Part shown: one piece after another, positions 1-10,473 of the stretch
How the letters are laid out: every line of letters starts with the position of its first letter
How positions within the stretch are numbered: the stretch's first letter is position 1
DNA from: Gnetum montanum
Taxonomy: Eukaryota > Streptophyta > Gnetopsida > Gnetales > Gnetaceae
Assembly (NCBI GenBank): GCA_015680685.1
Contig: MNCI01025327.1
Location: 284,980-348,979, forward strand
DNA: 64,000 nucleotides
Reading direction: 5' to 3'
The notes under the pieces: generated by a model
The model's input: only the letters and a program-made list of their open reading frames with translations
Told to the model about the DNA's origin: nothing
Databases searched by the model: none
Made by a program: the position numbers and the translations under genes

Positions 1-722
1 TGTGGGTATTGCCACTGCTGATGCTGTCCGATGGGCTGTGGTGGAGTTCCACTTGGATAATACATTAGTGGTTGGTGGAACTGCCTTGGGTTACCTTGTG
101 GATAAGGTAACCTTCAGGGTGTTTGTTATTAATTAAGTCTTGGATTAAGCACATACACCCCAGACTCCTATAGACGTGAGATAATGGGGCAACATCCCTT
201 AGGATGGTCATAGTGGTAGATCTCACATCCATCATCATCGTCTGTGTCAGAGTCCACAGCCACGTCGGAGTTAGTGATTTTCCCCTTACCCTTGTTGTTA
301 TGTGCAGGTCTTAAATCTCTCCACTTTGTCTTACCTTTGTCACTACTTTGTTCAACCTTAGACTCTTCTACTATTTTTAAGACAGTTTTAATTTTAGAGT
401 CTAAGGAACTCCATATGTCATCTACCTTAGCTGCTATTTCTGTTGTTAATTTTCGGATTAACAAGGTTTTCCGATTCACCAACTCTTTGATTGGTGACTC
501 ATCCTCTTCATCACAAAATTTCACTCCCTTCTTTCGAAGAGAGGGATCACAGTTGTACTCTTCCACACTTTCCCTTTTTCATAGCTCACCTTCTTCTTTT
601 GCTACTTATTCCAACAAACTATGAACTTCATGGACTCTAAGTTGTGAGAGTCTCCCTTGGGTGTAAGTCCCAAAGGTTCTTCTAGTTTCATGCCTTAGCC
701 CATCCACGATGTGGCGAAGTTG
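1..722 (-). pseudogene. O1 gag, C-terminal part
   Basis: Minus-strand reading frames give a charged, lysine-rich segment (566 to 168) ending in an acidic run and the motif HPKGCCP, followed below 168 by a Pro/Gln/Tyr-rich tail. O2 has the same order, with HPKGCCP near 57325 and the Pro/Gln/Tyr-rich tail at 57250-56830. The cysteine-containing stretch may be a degenerate nucleic-acid-binding region, but it is not a canonical CCHC knuckle. Stops interrupt the frame upstream and downstream of the 132-residue open stretch. Sequence 640-722 carries the part that abuts element A; its partner is at 16509. Confidence 0.7.
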
Positions 723-944
723 ATCCCGCTTGAAACACCACAAAATTTCAAGCTTAGTACTTCTCCAACAAGAATCGGGCTAAGTCATGACGTTCCTCAA
801 CATGACTAAAAGCTTGAAGGCCCCACAAACAGCTTCAAGCGGAGTCTAACTCAACAAGAAGTAGGTCCATGGGATCCACAGACGACCACGATGACATCTG
901 GTATCAAACATGGCAACTTCGGAGATCAAGATACTTAGTTTTCA

Positions 945-1430
945 CCAAGTATACATTCTCAGCGTATACACCCAGCATATACGCTCAAGTTTACATTCTC
1001 AACGTATACGCCCAACGAATACACCCAAGTTCACATTCTCAGCGTATACACCCAGCGTACACATCCACAGCATATATGCCCAGCGTATACGCCCAACGCA
1101 CATACCTCACAAGTACGCTCAGCCTGTACGACTGATGTATACGCCTGGCATACAATCCCCGAAGACAGCACAAGATAGCACTGCATAGCAAAACTTGGCA
1201 TAGAGCATCAATTCACACAGATAGAGCAATCATCAGGTGTTGACATCATGCATCCTGGAGTCTATACGCTGAGCATATACATCTTGCATGCCCAGCGTAT
1301 ACACTCAGTAAACACAGCGTATACACCCAACATATCTAGCATATACACCCAGCATATACATCGTATACGCCCAGAGTCTATGCCCACCAGATACAGCGTA
1401 TACGCCCAGCATATACACCCAGTAGATGCA
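945..1430. repeat. Array of GTATACGCCCAGC-type short repeats in LTR A
   Basis: Imperfect units of about 12-13 bp alternate GTATAC-centred palindromes with CCCAGC/CCCAAC spacers. GCGTATACGC, which is its own reverse complement, recurs. The array is also present in the 3' LTR (about 15445-15895), so it is an intrinsic part of U3. The plus-strand ORFs rich in Tyr, Pro, Ala and His in this stretch are artefacts of the repeat. Confidence 0.8.
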
Positions 1431-1522
1431 GCACGTTGTACACTTGTAAAATTTTATTCTTTCGCACCGGTCAATGCACCACATGTCGCCCAACCCGAGT
1501 CTAACGTTTAAACCTGTATGAA

Positions 1523-1550
1523 AACCCCGATTTTTCATTAGATCGGGGTT
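1523..1550 (+). other. Hairpin near the likely R region of LTR A
   Basis: AACCCCGAT and ATCGGGGTT form a 9-bp stem around a loop of about 10 nt. It lies some 10 nt after the TATA position seen in the sister LTR. In the 3' LTR one C has become T, giving a G.T wobble that preserves the stem. It could be a transcript-start or polyadenylation-region hairpin; function is inferred only. Confidence 0.5.
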
Positions 1551-2118
1551 GGCAATTTTGAGCAAACTAGAGAGAAAAACAAAGACACTAAAAACTAGAG
1601 CAGAGAACCTTGTACGCTAGACCTCAACCCTGTACGCTGAGCATACAACCTCTACGCTATGCCTACAGTTTGAACCAGCACACTCTCATCGCTACATCCA
1701 CCGGGGCTATTCGTCCGCCTTGTGTGAAAGCCACAACTGCGTTAGACCGGTGCATTGTAACTCTCACTTTGTAATAATATTGCTGCATTTTCTTCCTATA
1801 ATTTGTTACAGTTTTTCATTAATTGTTGCATGTTTACTGTTTACACCCTCGTACGTTTACGCTCTATTTACACCAGTTACACTGTTTACGTTTCATTTTA
1901 CATCTATTACGCCGTTCACATATAACCCAGCGTATAGCACCTCGGTGTACGTTTGGGGAAATCCTTGCCTGATCCGCGTGTGGACCACTCAAGGTACTCT
2001 ACCTTTGTTAATTCTAGCTTGTCCTCAAGCGAAGGTAGGGTCTTCTGTGCATGTTCGGAGATCTCCTGGTTTCTATTTCCTTCCAGCCGAAGACCGACGA
2101 TTTCAGACGGTACAGAAA

Positions 2119-2138
2119 TTGGCACTAGAAGGAGGGCC
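2119..2138 (+). other. Candidate primer-binding site of A
   Basis: TTGGCACTAGAAGGAGGGCC directly follows the LTR-like sequence. Its form resembles the TTGGCGC... primer sites that follow plant Ty3/gypsy LTRs. The matching tRNA was not determined. Confidence 0.55.
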
Positions 2139-2752
2139 TAAACTGCCTAAAACTTACTATGCTTCAAAACTCCTAGCGTCTACGCTGCTCAATATACGTC
2201 GACTCTGTCTACAAACTTCCCGGCATCTACGCTGTTGAGCATTTACGCTGATCGGTATACGCCGACTCTGTCTGCAAAATTCCCAGTGTCTACGTTGTCC
2301 AGTATACACTACACGCTCTACGCCGTAGACTCGGTCTATGCTATACGCTGACTCTGTCTACACCGTTCAGTATACGCTACACGCTCTACGCCATAGACTC
2401 GGTCTACGCTATACACTGACTCTGTCTACGTCGTAGACTTAGTCTACGCTATACGCTGACTCTGTCTACGCCATTTAGTATACGCTACACGCTCTATGCC
2501 ATAGACTTCTTCTACGTTGCTTAGCATATATGCTATATGCTCTACGCCGTAGACCTTGTCTACGCTTCTTAGCATATATGCTATACGCTCTACGTTGTAG
2601 ACTCTCTACGCTGCCACTATATGCTGTATACCTATATGCTATCATTATATGCTTGTCATTGAAGCCTATACACTGAGACCCAGTTTATACGTTGTACACC
2701 ACGAACGTAGGTTTACGTCGTACTAGGTATACCAATTGCATATCCCTTCGTT
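2139..2752 (+). repeat. A leader with degenerate tandem repeats
   Basis: No coding sequence is apparent. About 2160-2640 is filled with imperfect units of roughly 40-60 bp built from TCTACGCCGTAGACT and ATACGCTGACTCTG blocks. Many are locally self-complementary (TACGCCGTA, CTATACG). They resemble, but are not identical to, the GTATAC array of the LTR, suggesting repeat expansion from related seeds. Confidence 0.7.
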
Positions 2753-3397
2753 GTGTCATATTCTCAACCGTTCATCATGAACACCTCAAGCTCCACCGCT
2801 ATAACCACCCAGGTCATAGACCTTGTAGGAACCATGGTCGTTCAACAGCCCATGATACAACCCATAGTGGGGCCCCGTCGTTCTTTTAGATTGCAAGGGA
2901 GGAACCCATCATCTAACATTATAACTCAAGACCAGTACAATTTCATATGCATAAAAATACAAGCCGGCCTAGCCGTGGACCGAGCCAAAATGGAAGTTAA
3001 GAGGCAATACGAACTTTTCTATAGGGGAGGACAAGAGTTCATTCCTTCCCCGTACAATATCATCCCTCTTCTAGAGCCTTACTCTGAGCTCATCTCACAA
3101 CTCCTTCTGCAAAGGAGCCAGTCTCTAGATCAGCCTATAGTAAATCCTCAACCGAAAGAGGAGGATGACTTCGTAGCCCAATCTGAGCATGAAGATTCGT
3201 ACCATAATCTTAGTCCACAAACCTATGTCAACCCATTGTTTCATCTAGCCACAAGGGAAATTATGTCCCTTCAACCATTTAGATTCATCCAAGCACAAAT
3301 ACCTCAACAAGAATCATCGACACTTGTACATATTCCTCCTGCAACTGACCTGCAACTCAATACACTTCTTCTTGCTATTCTCCCCGTTGCAACCTAG
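2753..3397 (+). CDS. A ORF upstream of gag core (gag N-terminal region)
   Basis: A 214-residue open frame begins in the leader, with ATG codons at 2753 and 2777. It is Gln/Pro/Ser-rich, with a basic patch (RRSFRLQGR near residues 43-51) and a helical, charged middle; no known catalytic motif is visible. Its position directly before the gag core suggests it is the N-terminal part of an extended gag polyprotein, as in Tat-type elements. After its stop at about 3398 the sequence still reads as Pro/Thr/Gln-rich with stops until the gag core at 3808. A separate ORF of unknown function is the alternative. Confidence 0.5.
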   Translation: MSYSQPFIMNTSSSTAITTQVIDLVGTMVVQQPMIQPIVGPRRSFRLQGRNPSSNIITQDQYNFICIKIQAGLAVDRAKMEVKRQYELFYRGGQEFIPSPYNIIPLLEPYSELISQLLLQRSQSLDQPIVNPQPKEEDDFVAQSEHEDSYHNLSPQTYVNPLFHLATREIMSLQPFRFIQAQIPQQESSTLVHIPPATDLQLNTLLLAILPVAT

Positions 3398-3807
3398 CCC
3401 CATCCTTGCAAGTACAACCCCCTCAAAATAACGTAGAAGCAACCTTCCTGCCTTGAGTGATTGGGATGCTGCATGTGATACCGGCTTTTACATCTACTCA
3501 TTATATCCCCCGGATCCAAACCCACGAAGCCCCTTTCACTACTGTAACCCAACAAGTTCAAGGGGTTCCTACACAAAACATGACTGAGTAGTGGGTAGCG
3601 ATTGGTGCTTAATCACATCAACCCCCTCACTATAACATACCACCTCACACAATTCCACCAGCCAACATCCCTCAAGGACAACCACAACAACAACAACCCC
3701 TTGCCTACAATGTGCCGCCCCTAGTACCACCCGCTATAAATATCCCACAAGTACAACCTCCAACTACATAACTTTTCACCTTCCAACCCACTGTCCAATA
3801 ATCTAAC
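3398..3807 (+). pseudogene. A gag linker, degraded
   Basis: No intact ORF on the plus strand. Frame fragments are rich in Pro, Thr, Gln and Asn, with CAA/ACC runs near 3680-3700. They look like the eroded low-complexity linker between the upstream ORF and the gag core. Confidence 0.5.
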
Positions 3808-5004
3808 ATGTACACTATACAACATCCCCAAGTTGCTATCTCACCTAGTGCCCAAGATTGGGCAAACGCCAAAAAACTAATGCAGGAGCTAACTGACGAG
3901 GTTAAACGCCTCAAAACTGACCCCGACGGAGAGCTGAAGGTACTGGACTTCTATCATGATGACCCTATCAGCTCTTCGGTTCCGCCCCTAACATTACCCA
4001 AGGGTGTATCTTTGCCTACCCTGACTAAATACAATGGGGAAACAAACCCCAACGCTTGCCTCATAACATTCAGACTAGAGTGCACGCTACTTCAAGCATG
4101 GCCGCATGCCATTCTACGAGTGTTCCCCATGTCCCTCACTGGGAGAGCACTTGATTGGTATCGGGCCTTACCACGGAACTTGATTTCTCTGGAAGATTTG
4201 TTGCACCAATTCGTCACCAGGTTCAAATATAACTTGAAACCCGAAGCAACACTAGACAGCCTCATACAAGTCAAGCAAGCGCCCCTTGAACCTGTCCAAA
4301 AATTCATCCAACGGTGGAGTGCTACTCTCAACGAACTCCATGAGCTGATCCCAGAGACATACCTCCTTACCATTCTAAAAGGGGCTATCAACGATTTTGT
4401 GAAATCCAAGCTATACTATCTCAATGCACGCAATCTAAATAAAGCATTTGTACAAATCAAGAACATAGAGGAGGCAACACAAAACATCCATGATCCTACA
4501 TATTCAGCCTTTAAGAACCAACACAGTAAAAAAGATAAAGAAAAAGTTAAAACAACTATAGCGGCAGTAGCGGAAACACAACAAACAAATGTGGGACAAC
4601 AAAGCAAACTACCTATGGCCCCTACTAATTACACTAAACCTACTCCTGCGACTGCACCAGAATCATCCTCATCGCAAAACCCGACATCGAATCGTACGAG
4701 AAAATTCAAGAGGAAAGAACCCTCCCAATACACACCACTACCCATAAAACCATCGCAGTTGTTCGACCAACTCCTGAAGGCTGGATTAATGAAACATAAA
4801 AATTTGTCCCCTGCAGCGATCCAAAGACACGATCAGTTCTGTCAACTGGTTCAAAACCCAAGCCTAGCAATGCCAGATGAGCCCCCAGTACCAAAAGGCT
4901 TTAGAATGGACTGTTTCTGTGACTATAACCAACGTAATGGACATGGCACGGATTACTGTTTCACCCTAAAACAAGACATCCAACGAATGATCGACGAAGG
5001 TTAG
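3808..5004 (+). CDS. gag: A gag core (retrotransposon gag domain)
   Basis: A 398-residue open frame starting at ATG 3808. Residues about 20-35 form a charged helix (MQELTDEVKRLK). Residues about 65-240 carry the plant retrotransposon gag fold: LPTLTKYNGETNP, then a Trp/Tyr-rich helix pair around RALDWYRALP, then LLHQFVTRFKYNL. The C-terminus has a degenerate zinc-knuckle-like segment (CFCDYNQRNGHGTDYC) before a helix ending QRMIDEG, a pattern typical of Tat/Athila gag. This protein would build the virus-like particle around element RNA. D (50940-52676) is homologous throughout. The frame ends at a TAG at 5002; the following low-complexity region was probably once continuous with it. Confidence 0.85.
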   Translation: MYTIQHPQVAISPSAQDWANAKKLMQELTDEVKRLKTDPDGELKVLDFYHDDPISSSVPPLTLPKGVSLPTLTKYNGETNPNACLITFRLECTLLQAWPHAILRVFPMSLTGRALDWYRALPRNLISLEDLLHQFVTRFKYNLKPEATLDSLIQVKQAPLEPVQKFIQRWSATLNELHELIPETYLLTILKGAINDFVKSKLYYLNARNLNKAFVQIKNIEEATQNIHDPTYSAFKNQHSKKDKEKVKTTIAAVAETQQTNVGQQSKLPMAPTNYTKPTPATAPESSSSQNPTSNRTRKFKRKEPSQYTPLPIKPSQLFDQLLKAGLMKHKNLSPAAIQRHDQFCQLVQNPSLAMPDEPPVPKGFRMDCFCDYNQRNGHGTDYCFTLKQDIQRMIDEG

Positions 5005-5049
5005 ATCACCTTTGATGAAGCCAACCCAGTCCAACCACAAAACTAGGTC

Positions 5050-5631
5050 ATGGGTATGTATAAAGACCCTCTAAATACCAAAGAGGCCCCGTATGTGATT
5101 AACACAATCTACCTTGATAACGAACCTGAAACACCCAGCATTAACACCGTCCATTCTGATCATGAGCAGCAAACGCCTAATAAACCATTTGTAGTGTGTA
5201 TTCCTCCCACTATACAAACATCAGCGCCTCAGTCATCATATTCACCACAGAAGCCTTATGTTGTCCGAGTACCCCCCACTGTAGCAACTTCTAACACCCC
5301 GACACGCAAAAAATCATACGTGGTGCGCGTACCTCCCACCGCTACTACCATAAACTCACAAACACCTCCTATTTGGCCCACTCCCTACGTAGTCCAAGTA
5401 CCACCTGCAGTAGCAATAGTGGAGGTACAACCTCCAGCTAGGCCAACCCCATACGTTGTTAGGATGCCCGAACATCCTAGTGATCACCAGTCCTCTACTT
5501 CGCAAACACAAAACAAACCCAGTCCTTATGTCATCAAGGTGTCTAGCCAGCCTGGCACTCAACCGCATGCGACCGTCCAACCATAGCCCTACCCTTCTCC
5601 ATATGTAGTACGAATCCCAAGGTAACGTGAG
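5050..5631 (+). CDS. A gag-pro linker with repeated PYVVRVPP peptide
   Basis: An open frame (5050-5586), extended past a stop to about 5625, holds about seven copies of an 8-residue unit: PFVVCIPP, PYVVRVPP, SYVVRVPP, PYVVQVPP, PYVVRMPE, PYVIKVSS and PYVVRIPR. They are separated by 12-30 residue Pro/Thr/Gln-rich spacers. D keeps eroded versions (PFMIQVPL, FVVRAPS near 52480-52570), so the repeat belongs to the family. The regular hydrophobic-basic-Pro pattern could be a binding or self-assembly module or protease cleavage sites; no function is established here. Confidence 0.6.
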
Positions 5632-5676
5632 GTCCCAAAACCAACTGCACCTCCACGTCACACACGAGAATGCCTA

Positions 5677-5973
5677 GTGGATAAGCTCACATGTGAACGC
5701 TTGGAGAAGGAGCGTCAACAGCTAGCCGTAGGACCTCCTAAACCTACCCTGCTAAACGCAATACCCATGACACCACCTAACGATCAACCAATCATAGGCT
5801 ATGAGGGTGAATCATCTAGAAAACATGATACGTCTAAATCAACGATTCCGGGCAAAAATGACAAACCAATGATGCACGAAATAAAACTGTTGGGCCTAAT
5901 GGACCAAGTCACTGCCGATAAACATGCGCCCAACATTAGAGATCTAGCAACAGCTCTAACACAAATCACGTAA
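5677..5973 (+). CDS. A segment before protease
   Basis: A 98-residue open stretch with charged N-terminus (CERLEKERQQL), a Pro-rich centre, and a helical C-terminus containing KLLGLMDQVTADKHAPNIRDLATAL. It leads into the protease frame after a short break at 5971-6014. In similar plant elements such a segment connects gag to protease. No domain is recognised. Confidence 0.45.
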   Translation: MDKLTCERLEKERQQLAVGPPKPTLLNAIPMTPPNDQPIIGYEGESSRKHDTSKSTIPGKNDKPMMHEIKLLGLMDQVTADKHAPNIRDLATALTQIT

Positions 5974-6014
5974 GCACTCAAACAAAAAATACTTCACTAA
6001 GCTTATACGACCTA

Positions 6015-6659
6015 GTGTTGACATCTCAAACCCACCGCGAAGCTTTAGTGCACATGTTGACATCTATCCCAGTAAGCGAAGACTTATCTCCAAATGAACC
6101 TTCAATTCATGCAGTAATGTACTCGCCTCAAGGGTCAACTTCCAAGCCATTAAGTTTCCACAATGACAACATCAAGTTGGATGAGAAAACAAGAGAGGTA
6201 ACAACAGCCCCTATGTTCATAACAATACGAGTAAACCAATTCAAGATACATAGGGTCCATGTAGATGATGGAGCCGCCACAAATGTAGTGCCATATCCCA
6301 TCGTCAAACAACTGGGGCTCACAGAGCTAATCAAACCAACCGCCACCACATGCTTGAAATCATTCAGCAGGTCGCACGTGATAGTCAAAGGTACCGTAAC
6401 TTTAGACTTCATCGCAGGGGATCATTTCCCCACATCCGTAGACTTTGTGGTAATCGATGAAATGTCAGGGTTCAACCTAATACTGGGAAGGCCCTGGTTA
6501 GCCCAACTGAAAGCAGTCTCTTCCCCTATACACCAAGAAATTCACCTACCTTATGAAGGTGGCAAAATCATCATACAAGGGGAGGCTGCTACACCCATCA
6601 TCTCATCGTACATAGACACAGACCAAGGCTCAGAGGTTAAGCTCGAAGAGCCTAGATAA
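6015..6659 (+). CDS. A retroviral-type aspartic protease
   Basis: A 214-residue open stretch. The catalytic loop reads VHVDDGAATNVVP (near residues 80-92), the plant-gypsy equivalent of D-S/T-G-A, with the catalytic Asp retained and Asp at the Ser/Thr place. A flap-like hydrophobic segment follows, then the second hydrophobic signature LILGRPWL (near residue 155), as expected for a pepsin-fold monomer that dimerises. It would process the gag-pol polyprotein. Unlike neighbouring domains it lacks internal stops; the upstream stop separates it from gag. Confidence 0.8.
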   Translation: MLTSQTHREALVHMLTSIPVSEDLSPNEPSIHAVMYSPQGSTSKPLSFHNDNIKLDEKTREVTTAPMFITIRVNQFKIHRVHVDDGAATNVVPYPIVKQLGLTELIKPTATTCLKSFSRSHVIVKGTVTLDFIAGDHFPTSVDFVVIDEMSGFNLILGRPWLAQLKAVSSPIHQEIHLPYEGGKIIIQGEAATPIISSYIDTDQGSEVKLEEPR

Positions 6660-6992
6660 CACGACATAAATGAACAACAACTGGTAGGAGATAATCCTTT
6701 AAACACAAGAGAAAATCCACCCAAAATAGAAATACCCAGGCCTGACATTGTACATATGCAGCCTCACTTAGAAACCACAACTGACATAGAAACCATGATA
6801 CATGCAAAAGTGCAAGAAAACACTAACGCAGGAACAATTCCATCAGACGTTCCTTGGGCTGAATTACCATTCAACGTGATCAGCGAAGGGGACGCTGAAT
6901 ATAGAATCATACCCGCTAAGGCATCGCCTAATGTCAAAATGAGAAAAATCAAAAAATTACTAAACCAATACATAATAACATGTCCAAAATGA
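6660..6992 (+). pseudogene. A post-protease extension
   Basis: After the protease stop (6657-6659) the frame continues as charged, Asn/Gln/Pro-rich sequence. A 78-residue open stretch (6756-6992) ends in a basic segment (KMRKIKKLLNQ). It runs straight into the tandem repeats, so the original C-terminus may be lost. No domain is recognised. Confidence 0.45.
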
Positions 6993-7500
6993 CGTTAAAC
7001 TACAAACTGTCCGAAATGACGTTAAACTACAAACTGTCCGAAACGACGTTAAACTACAACAAGTCCGAAACAACATTAAACTATCATTCCAATTCCAAAA
7101 AGACATTAAACTATATTCCATGTCCGAAATGACATTAAACTACAAACTTTCCGAAATGACGTTAAACTACAAATTGTCTGAAATGACATGAAACTACAAC
7201 AAGTCCAAAACGACATTAAACTATCATTCTAAGTCCAAAAATATATTAAACTACATTCCAAGTCTAGAACGATGTTAAACTATATTCCAAGTCAAGAATG
7301 ACGTTAAACTATATTCCAAGTCAAGAATGACGTTAAACTATCATGTCCGCAATGACATAAAACTAGCCACGATCAGAAATGATCAGTCAACCAGGAAATC
7401 CACCCATGTCATTTGAAACGTCCCTTGCTTACGCGAGGGCCCGAAATGGCCTTAAACTAGTGCGTATGTGGCCCAAAATGGCCTTAAACTAGATCATCCA
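6988..7500 (+). repeat. TTAAACT tandem array, left of the antisense gene
   Basis: Fourteen imperfect units of about 27-30 bp lie between 6988 and 7365, each with a core like CCGAAATGACGTTAAACTAC. Two further units near 7437-7490 have the variant GGCCTTAAACTAG. Spacing is regular but both unit and spacer vary. The same variant reappears on the other side of the antisense gene (10745-10865), and related arrays follow integrase in A and B1. No ORF spans it. Confidence 0.85.
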
Positions 7501-7860
7501 CTTATACTTTGTTTTTCTCCCAAATTCCGGCTCACTGTTCAAATTTACGCTTGCATTGCCATGTTGTCAATAACAATTTTCGTGACTATCTTTCATTTAT
7601 CATTACACTCCTACTTATAATTACATTCGTGCACTACACTTAAACCACCAAAACAAACCAAAACATTTTACATTGTCGTGTCGTGTTTACAGTTAAACTC
7701 AAAACAACAAAAAAATTTTATACATATACATGTAATGATGTACAATTACAAGAGTTAACTCATTTTATTCATTTGTTCAATACAACTCAAAATTCTCAAT
7801 TTACAATTCACGTATAAATTTGAGTCAGAATAATTTCAAAACAAAAAAAATAAAAAAAAA
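7501..7860. other. Non-coding AT-rich spacer 3' of the antisense gene
   Basis: Follows the TTAAACT array and precedes (on plus) the last antisense exon. It has A/T runs, including A-tracts at 7840-7860, and no ORF or repeat. On the minus strand this is where transcript 3' end signals would lie. Confidence 0.4.
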
Positions 7861-10473
7861 CTAATCATCCGAGACGGGAGGATCGTCCCCTTTAGACCCG
7901 CTGGCATCATGGGCCCCTGGTCCACTAGGGCTAGCTTCTTGGACATCATCATCGCCCTGATCCTAAAAATGCAAAAGAAACAATCAACATAAAGATAAAA
8001 GAAAAAACTTTCAAACATTATTCAGCGAAATAATTTCATGATAGCAAAATGCTTACCGTAGGGGATCCCCCTAAACCGAATTCTAGCCGGCGGAGGATTT
8101 TCTCCTCTGAGACGCTCGCCCAATCGGTGCCATCAAGGCCTAGGTCAACATCTGCCAAGACCTTCCCCTTGTCAACCGTCGACCATGTAGGATGCTTTAA
8201 ATGGAATTCACCCACAAACACCTCCCTAGAAGCCGTCGTGATTACCCTAGTAGGCGATTCCATCTCAACAGTTGTGTTCTAAGAAAAGGTATCAAATGCA
8301 GAGCGCATACCCAGACCCTCCACAAACATTTCAAGTTGATGCTTTTCAATGGATACTTCCTTCAACAATTTCTTATAATGATTCTTGTGGTTTTTTTCAT
8401 CCTGACCCCATTTGTGTACCTTGGAAGTGAAAGCCTTCCAATCCTAGCACTTGAGGTTTAGTAGATCTACCTGGGCCTTACGCTCTACTAGTTTCCGGGT
8501 CAGTGATGCGTGGCGATTGAGTAGGTTCCAGTATCTAGTATAAGTAACCTCGGAAGTCTACCAAGAATGATCACCACTTAGTTTAGCAGAGGTGAACTCA
8601 TACCGAGCCTTGAGATCATCATGCTCAACTGACAACTCGGAAACTTCTTTCTCCTTTGCTTGAACTTGTAACCACAACTGTTCGATGGAATGCCTACAAG
8701 TCCAAAGCGATTTGGCGTTGTGTACAAGACCTTCTGCCACCTCATCATAAACTGGCCTTGGTACCTGCTCGACTTCTGGGGATAGTGTGGGCAAACTCTC
8801 TATGCTAACTATCTCAGATGGATCCCACATTAGTTTGGCACCTACGCACATGAAAAGAACAAACGCTAAAACGACAAAATGGGTGTGAAACTCTAAAGCT
8901 ATAAAAAAACTTGAAACATTTATACCTATCTCAGGGTGGGCTTCCTGAATGCATTCAACAACCTCCTCAGCGATACCATCCACAAAATCCATTTTACTTG
9001 GCATCTCTATCCAAGTAAATTCTCCACGAGTATGAGACAGACTAACCTCCACGGTCCTTTCAGGGGGAACCATTTTCATGGGCACGTCTAGCCACATCGT
9101 TCTGGTTTCACTACCTTCGTTTGGAAGGGATGAAAAAATAAAACTAAGACACCATAGAGACAATGGCTCACAAAGCAACATAATAAAATAAAAGAAAACA
9201 TACCGTGTTCTCTGTCCCCTTCTAGGTTTGGGGGTTTGCCTAAGTCCAGTCTTCCCTTAAGGAAGCTGCTGAACATTTCATCGACACCACTCTGGTCATC
9301 CACCAATTCAGTCTCTATGGTGTCTTCCCCCAGCTCTTCCGTCCCTCCCGCCTGATCTTTGCTCACACCTTCCTCCTCAGTCATTAATTCCATTGTAGCT
9401 TCGTCCTCTTCAATGATGGTCTCTAATTCCTGCCTCCTCACTTCTCGAGTCAAGTTTGAAGGCATCAATGGCATGTGAGTAGTCAAAATAAAAATTATGA
9501 ATAAGATGAAAAGGATGATGCAATAAGTGTGCCAAGTTTACTTACCTCAGACAGGCATCTTGAACCATATGCACTTCACTCATGGCTCTTCCACATTCAA
9601 GGCCACCTCCGTTGAACGTTCATGCTTCGAGAGCTTCGACTTAGCTTTTCCAATTGTCTCTTTGATAACACATTCAGCCCTCTTGGCAGTATAAGGCACG
9701 TCATCTGGTTCCAACCCCACACTGTCACGAGTGTGGATTGAGGTACCAGATGACCCTCCTGTCGTAATGGACATTGACTCATCAATCCCCTCAGGAGCAT
9801 CTTGGGACTCGACTGTCTCGAATAAATGGTTGATCCATGAATGAGACAACTGAGTACGATCTCGTAGGACATATTTATTGTCTGTGTGAACCACTAGAAA
9901 CTCAGCTAAGTGACGAAGATAACCAGCAAAGAATGCAAAGGTAAAGTGGGACTGTGCCTCGACATTTGAGCGCAATCGCACTATCTCCTTATGAAGGCCC
10001 GACAACAAAAATTAGGCCCAGTTATAACGCATCTCGGTTTCTAAGATGGTTCGCATAATATGCACAGCTTCAACACCAAGACTCCGCACTTGGGAAATGG
10101 ATTTAGGGAATACCCATGCCCTAGACAGGGGATATAATTCATTAACTTCCTCAACCTTTGACTTCCCCTACATAGGGAATCCCTTAACACCCTTGGTAAT
10201 GCCCAACCAATCCTCTAACTCACGTACCGTATGGAGCTCTTTCTAAGCCCTGTCCAAAACTACATTTACACCATCCACCGGTACACCAAACAGGTTCGAA
10301 AATAATTCGGCCGATTGATGGAAGACTATCTTAACACCCTTAATCCGGGTGCTATAGTAAGAGACGGATTTGTCGAACGAATCAACAATCCCGATCATTT
10401 CGACTATCGACACATCAAGGCTCGGAGTTGTAAACAACGGATGATGGATGGCGAGGCATGGGTGTGAAACCAT
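7861..10473 (-). pseudogene. Antisense multi-exon gene inside element A
   Basis: On the minus strand a multi-exon structure can be read. Exon 1 runs 10473 to 9546 in one frame with stops near 10245, 10168, 10014 and at the end, and has a donor GAG|GTAAGT. Exon 2 is about 9484-9204 (acidic, Glu/Asp-rich), donor ACG|GTATGT. Exon 3 is 9114-8926, exon 4 is 8841 to about 8290 (heptad-rich, coiled-coil-like, interrupted by stops), exon 5 is 8282-8057, donor ACG|GTAAGC. Exon 6 is 7962-7861, acidic, ending PPVSDD and a stop. Exons 5 and 6 join in phase 0. Exon 1 recalls the putative plant transposon protein family (LYPLSRAWVF..., GLHKEIVRL), from memory and only weakly. Antisense ORFs are known in Tat elements, usually after integrase; here it lies between protease and RT. 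Function unknown. Confidence 0.65.

Larger units (their letters stand above)
731..2118 (+). repeat. A 5' LTR
   Basis: Matches 15228-16507 over its first 1.3 kb with scattered substitutions and small indels. It begins TGAAACACCA immediately after the interrupted O1 gag, where CCGCT (726-730) is the candidate target-site duplication. The end is set just before the primer-site-like sequence at 2119, so the exact last base is uncertain. It holds an array of GTATAC-centred repeats (about 945-1430) and a short hairpin at 1523-1550. The TATA box visible in the other LTR (15986-15995) is mutated here near 1515. Confidence 0.85.

Noticed and set aside
869-1511. Overlapping plus-strand ORFs rich in Tyr, Pro, Ser, Ala and His
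   Set aside because: They are translations of the short GTATACGCCCAGC repeats in LTR A; the same frames reappear in the other LTR with different breaks.
6988-7500. Regular short repeats with spacers, like a CRISPR array
   Set aside because: Plant nuclear context; units vary, spacers are similar to each other, and there are no associated genes.
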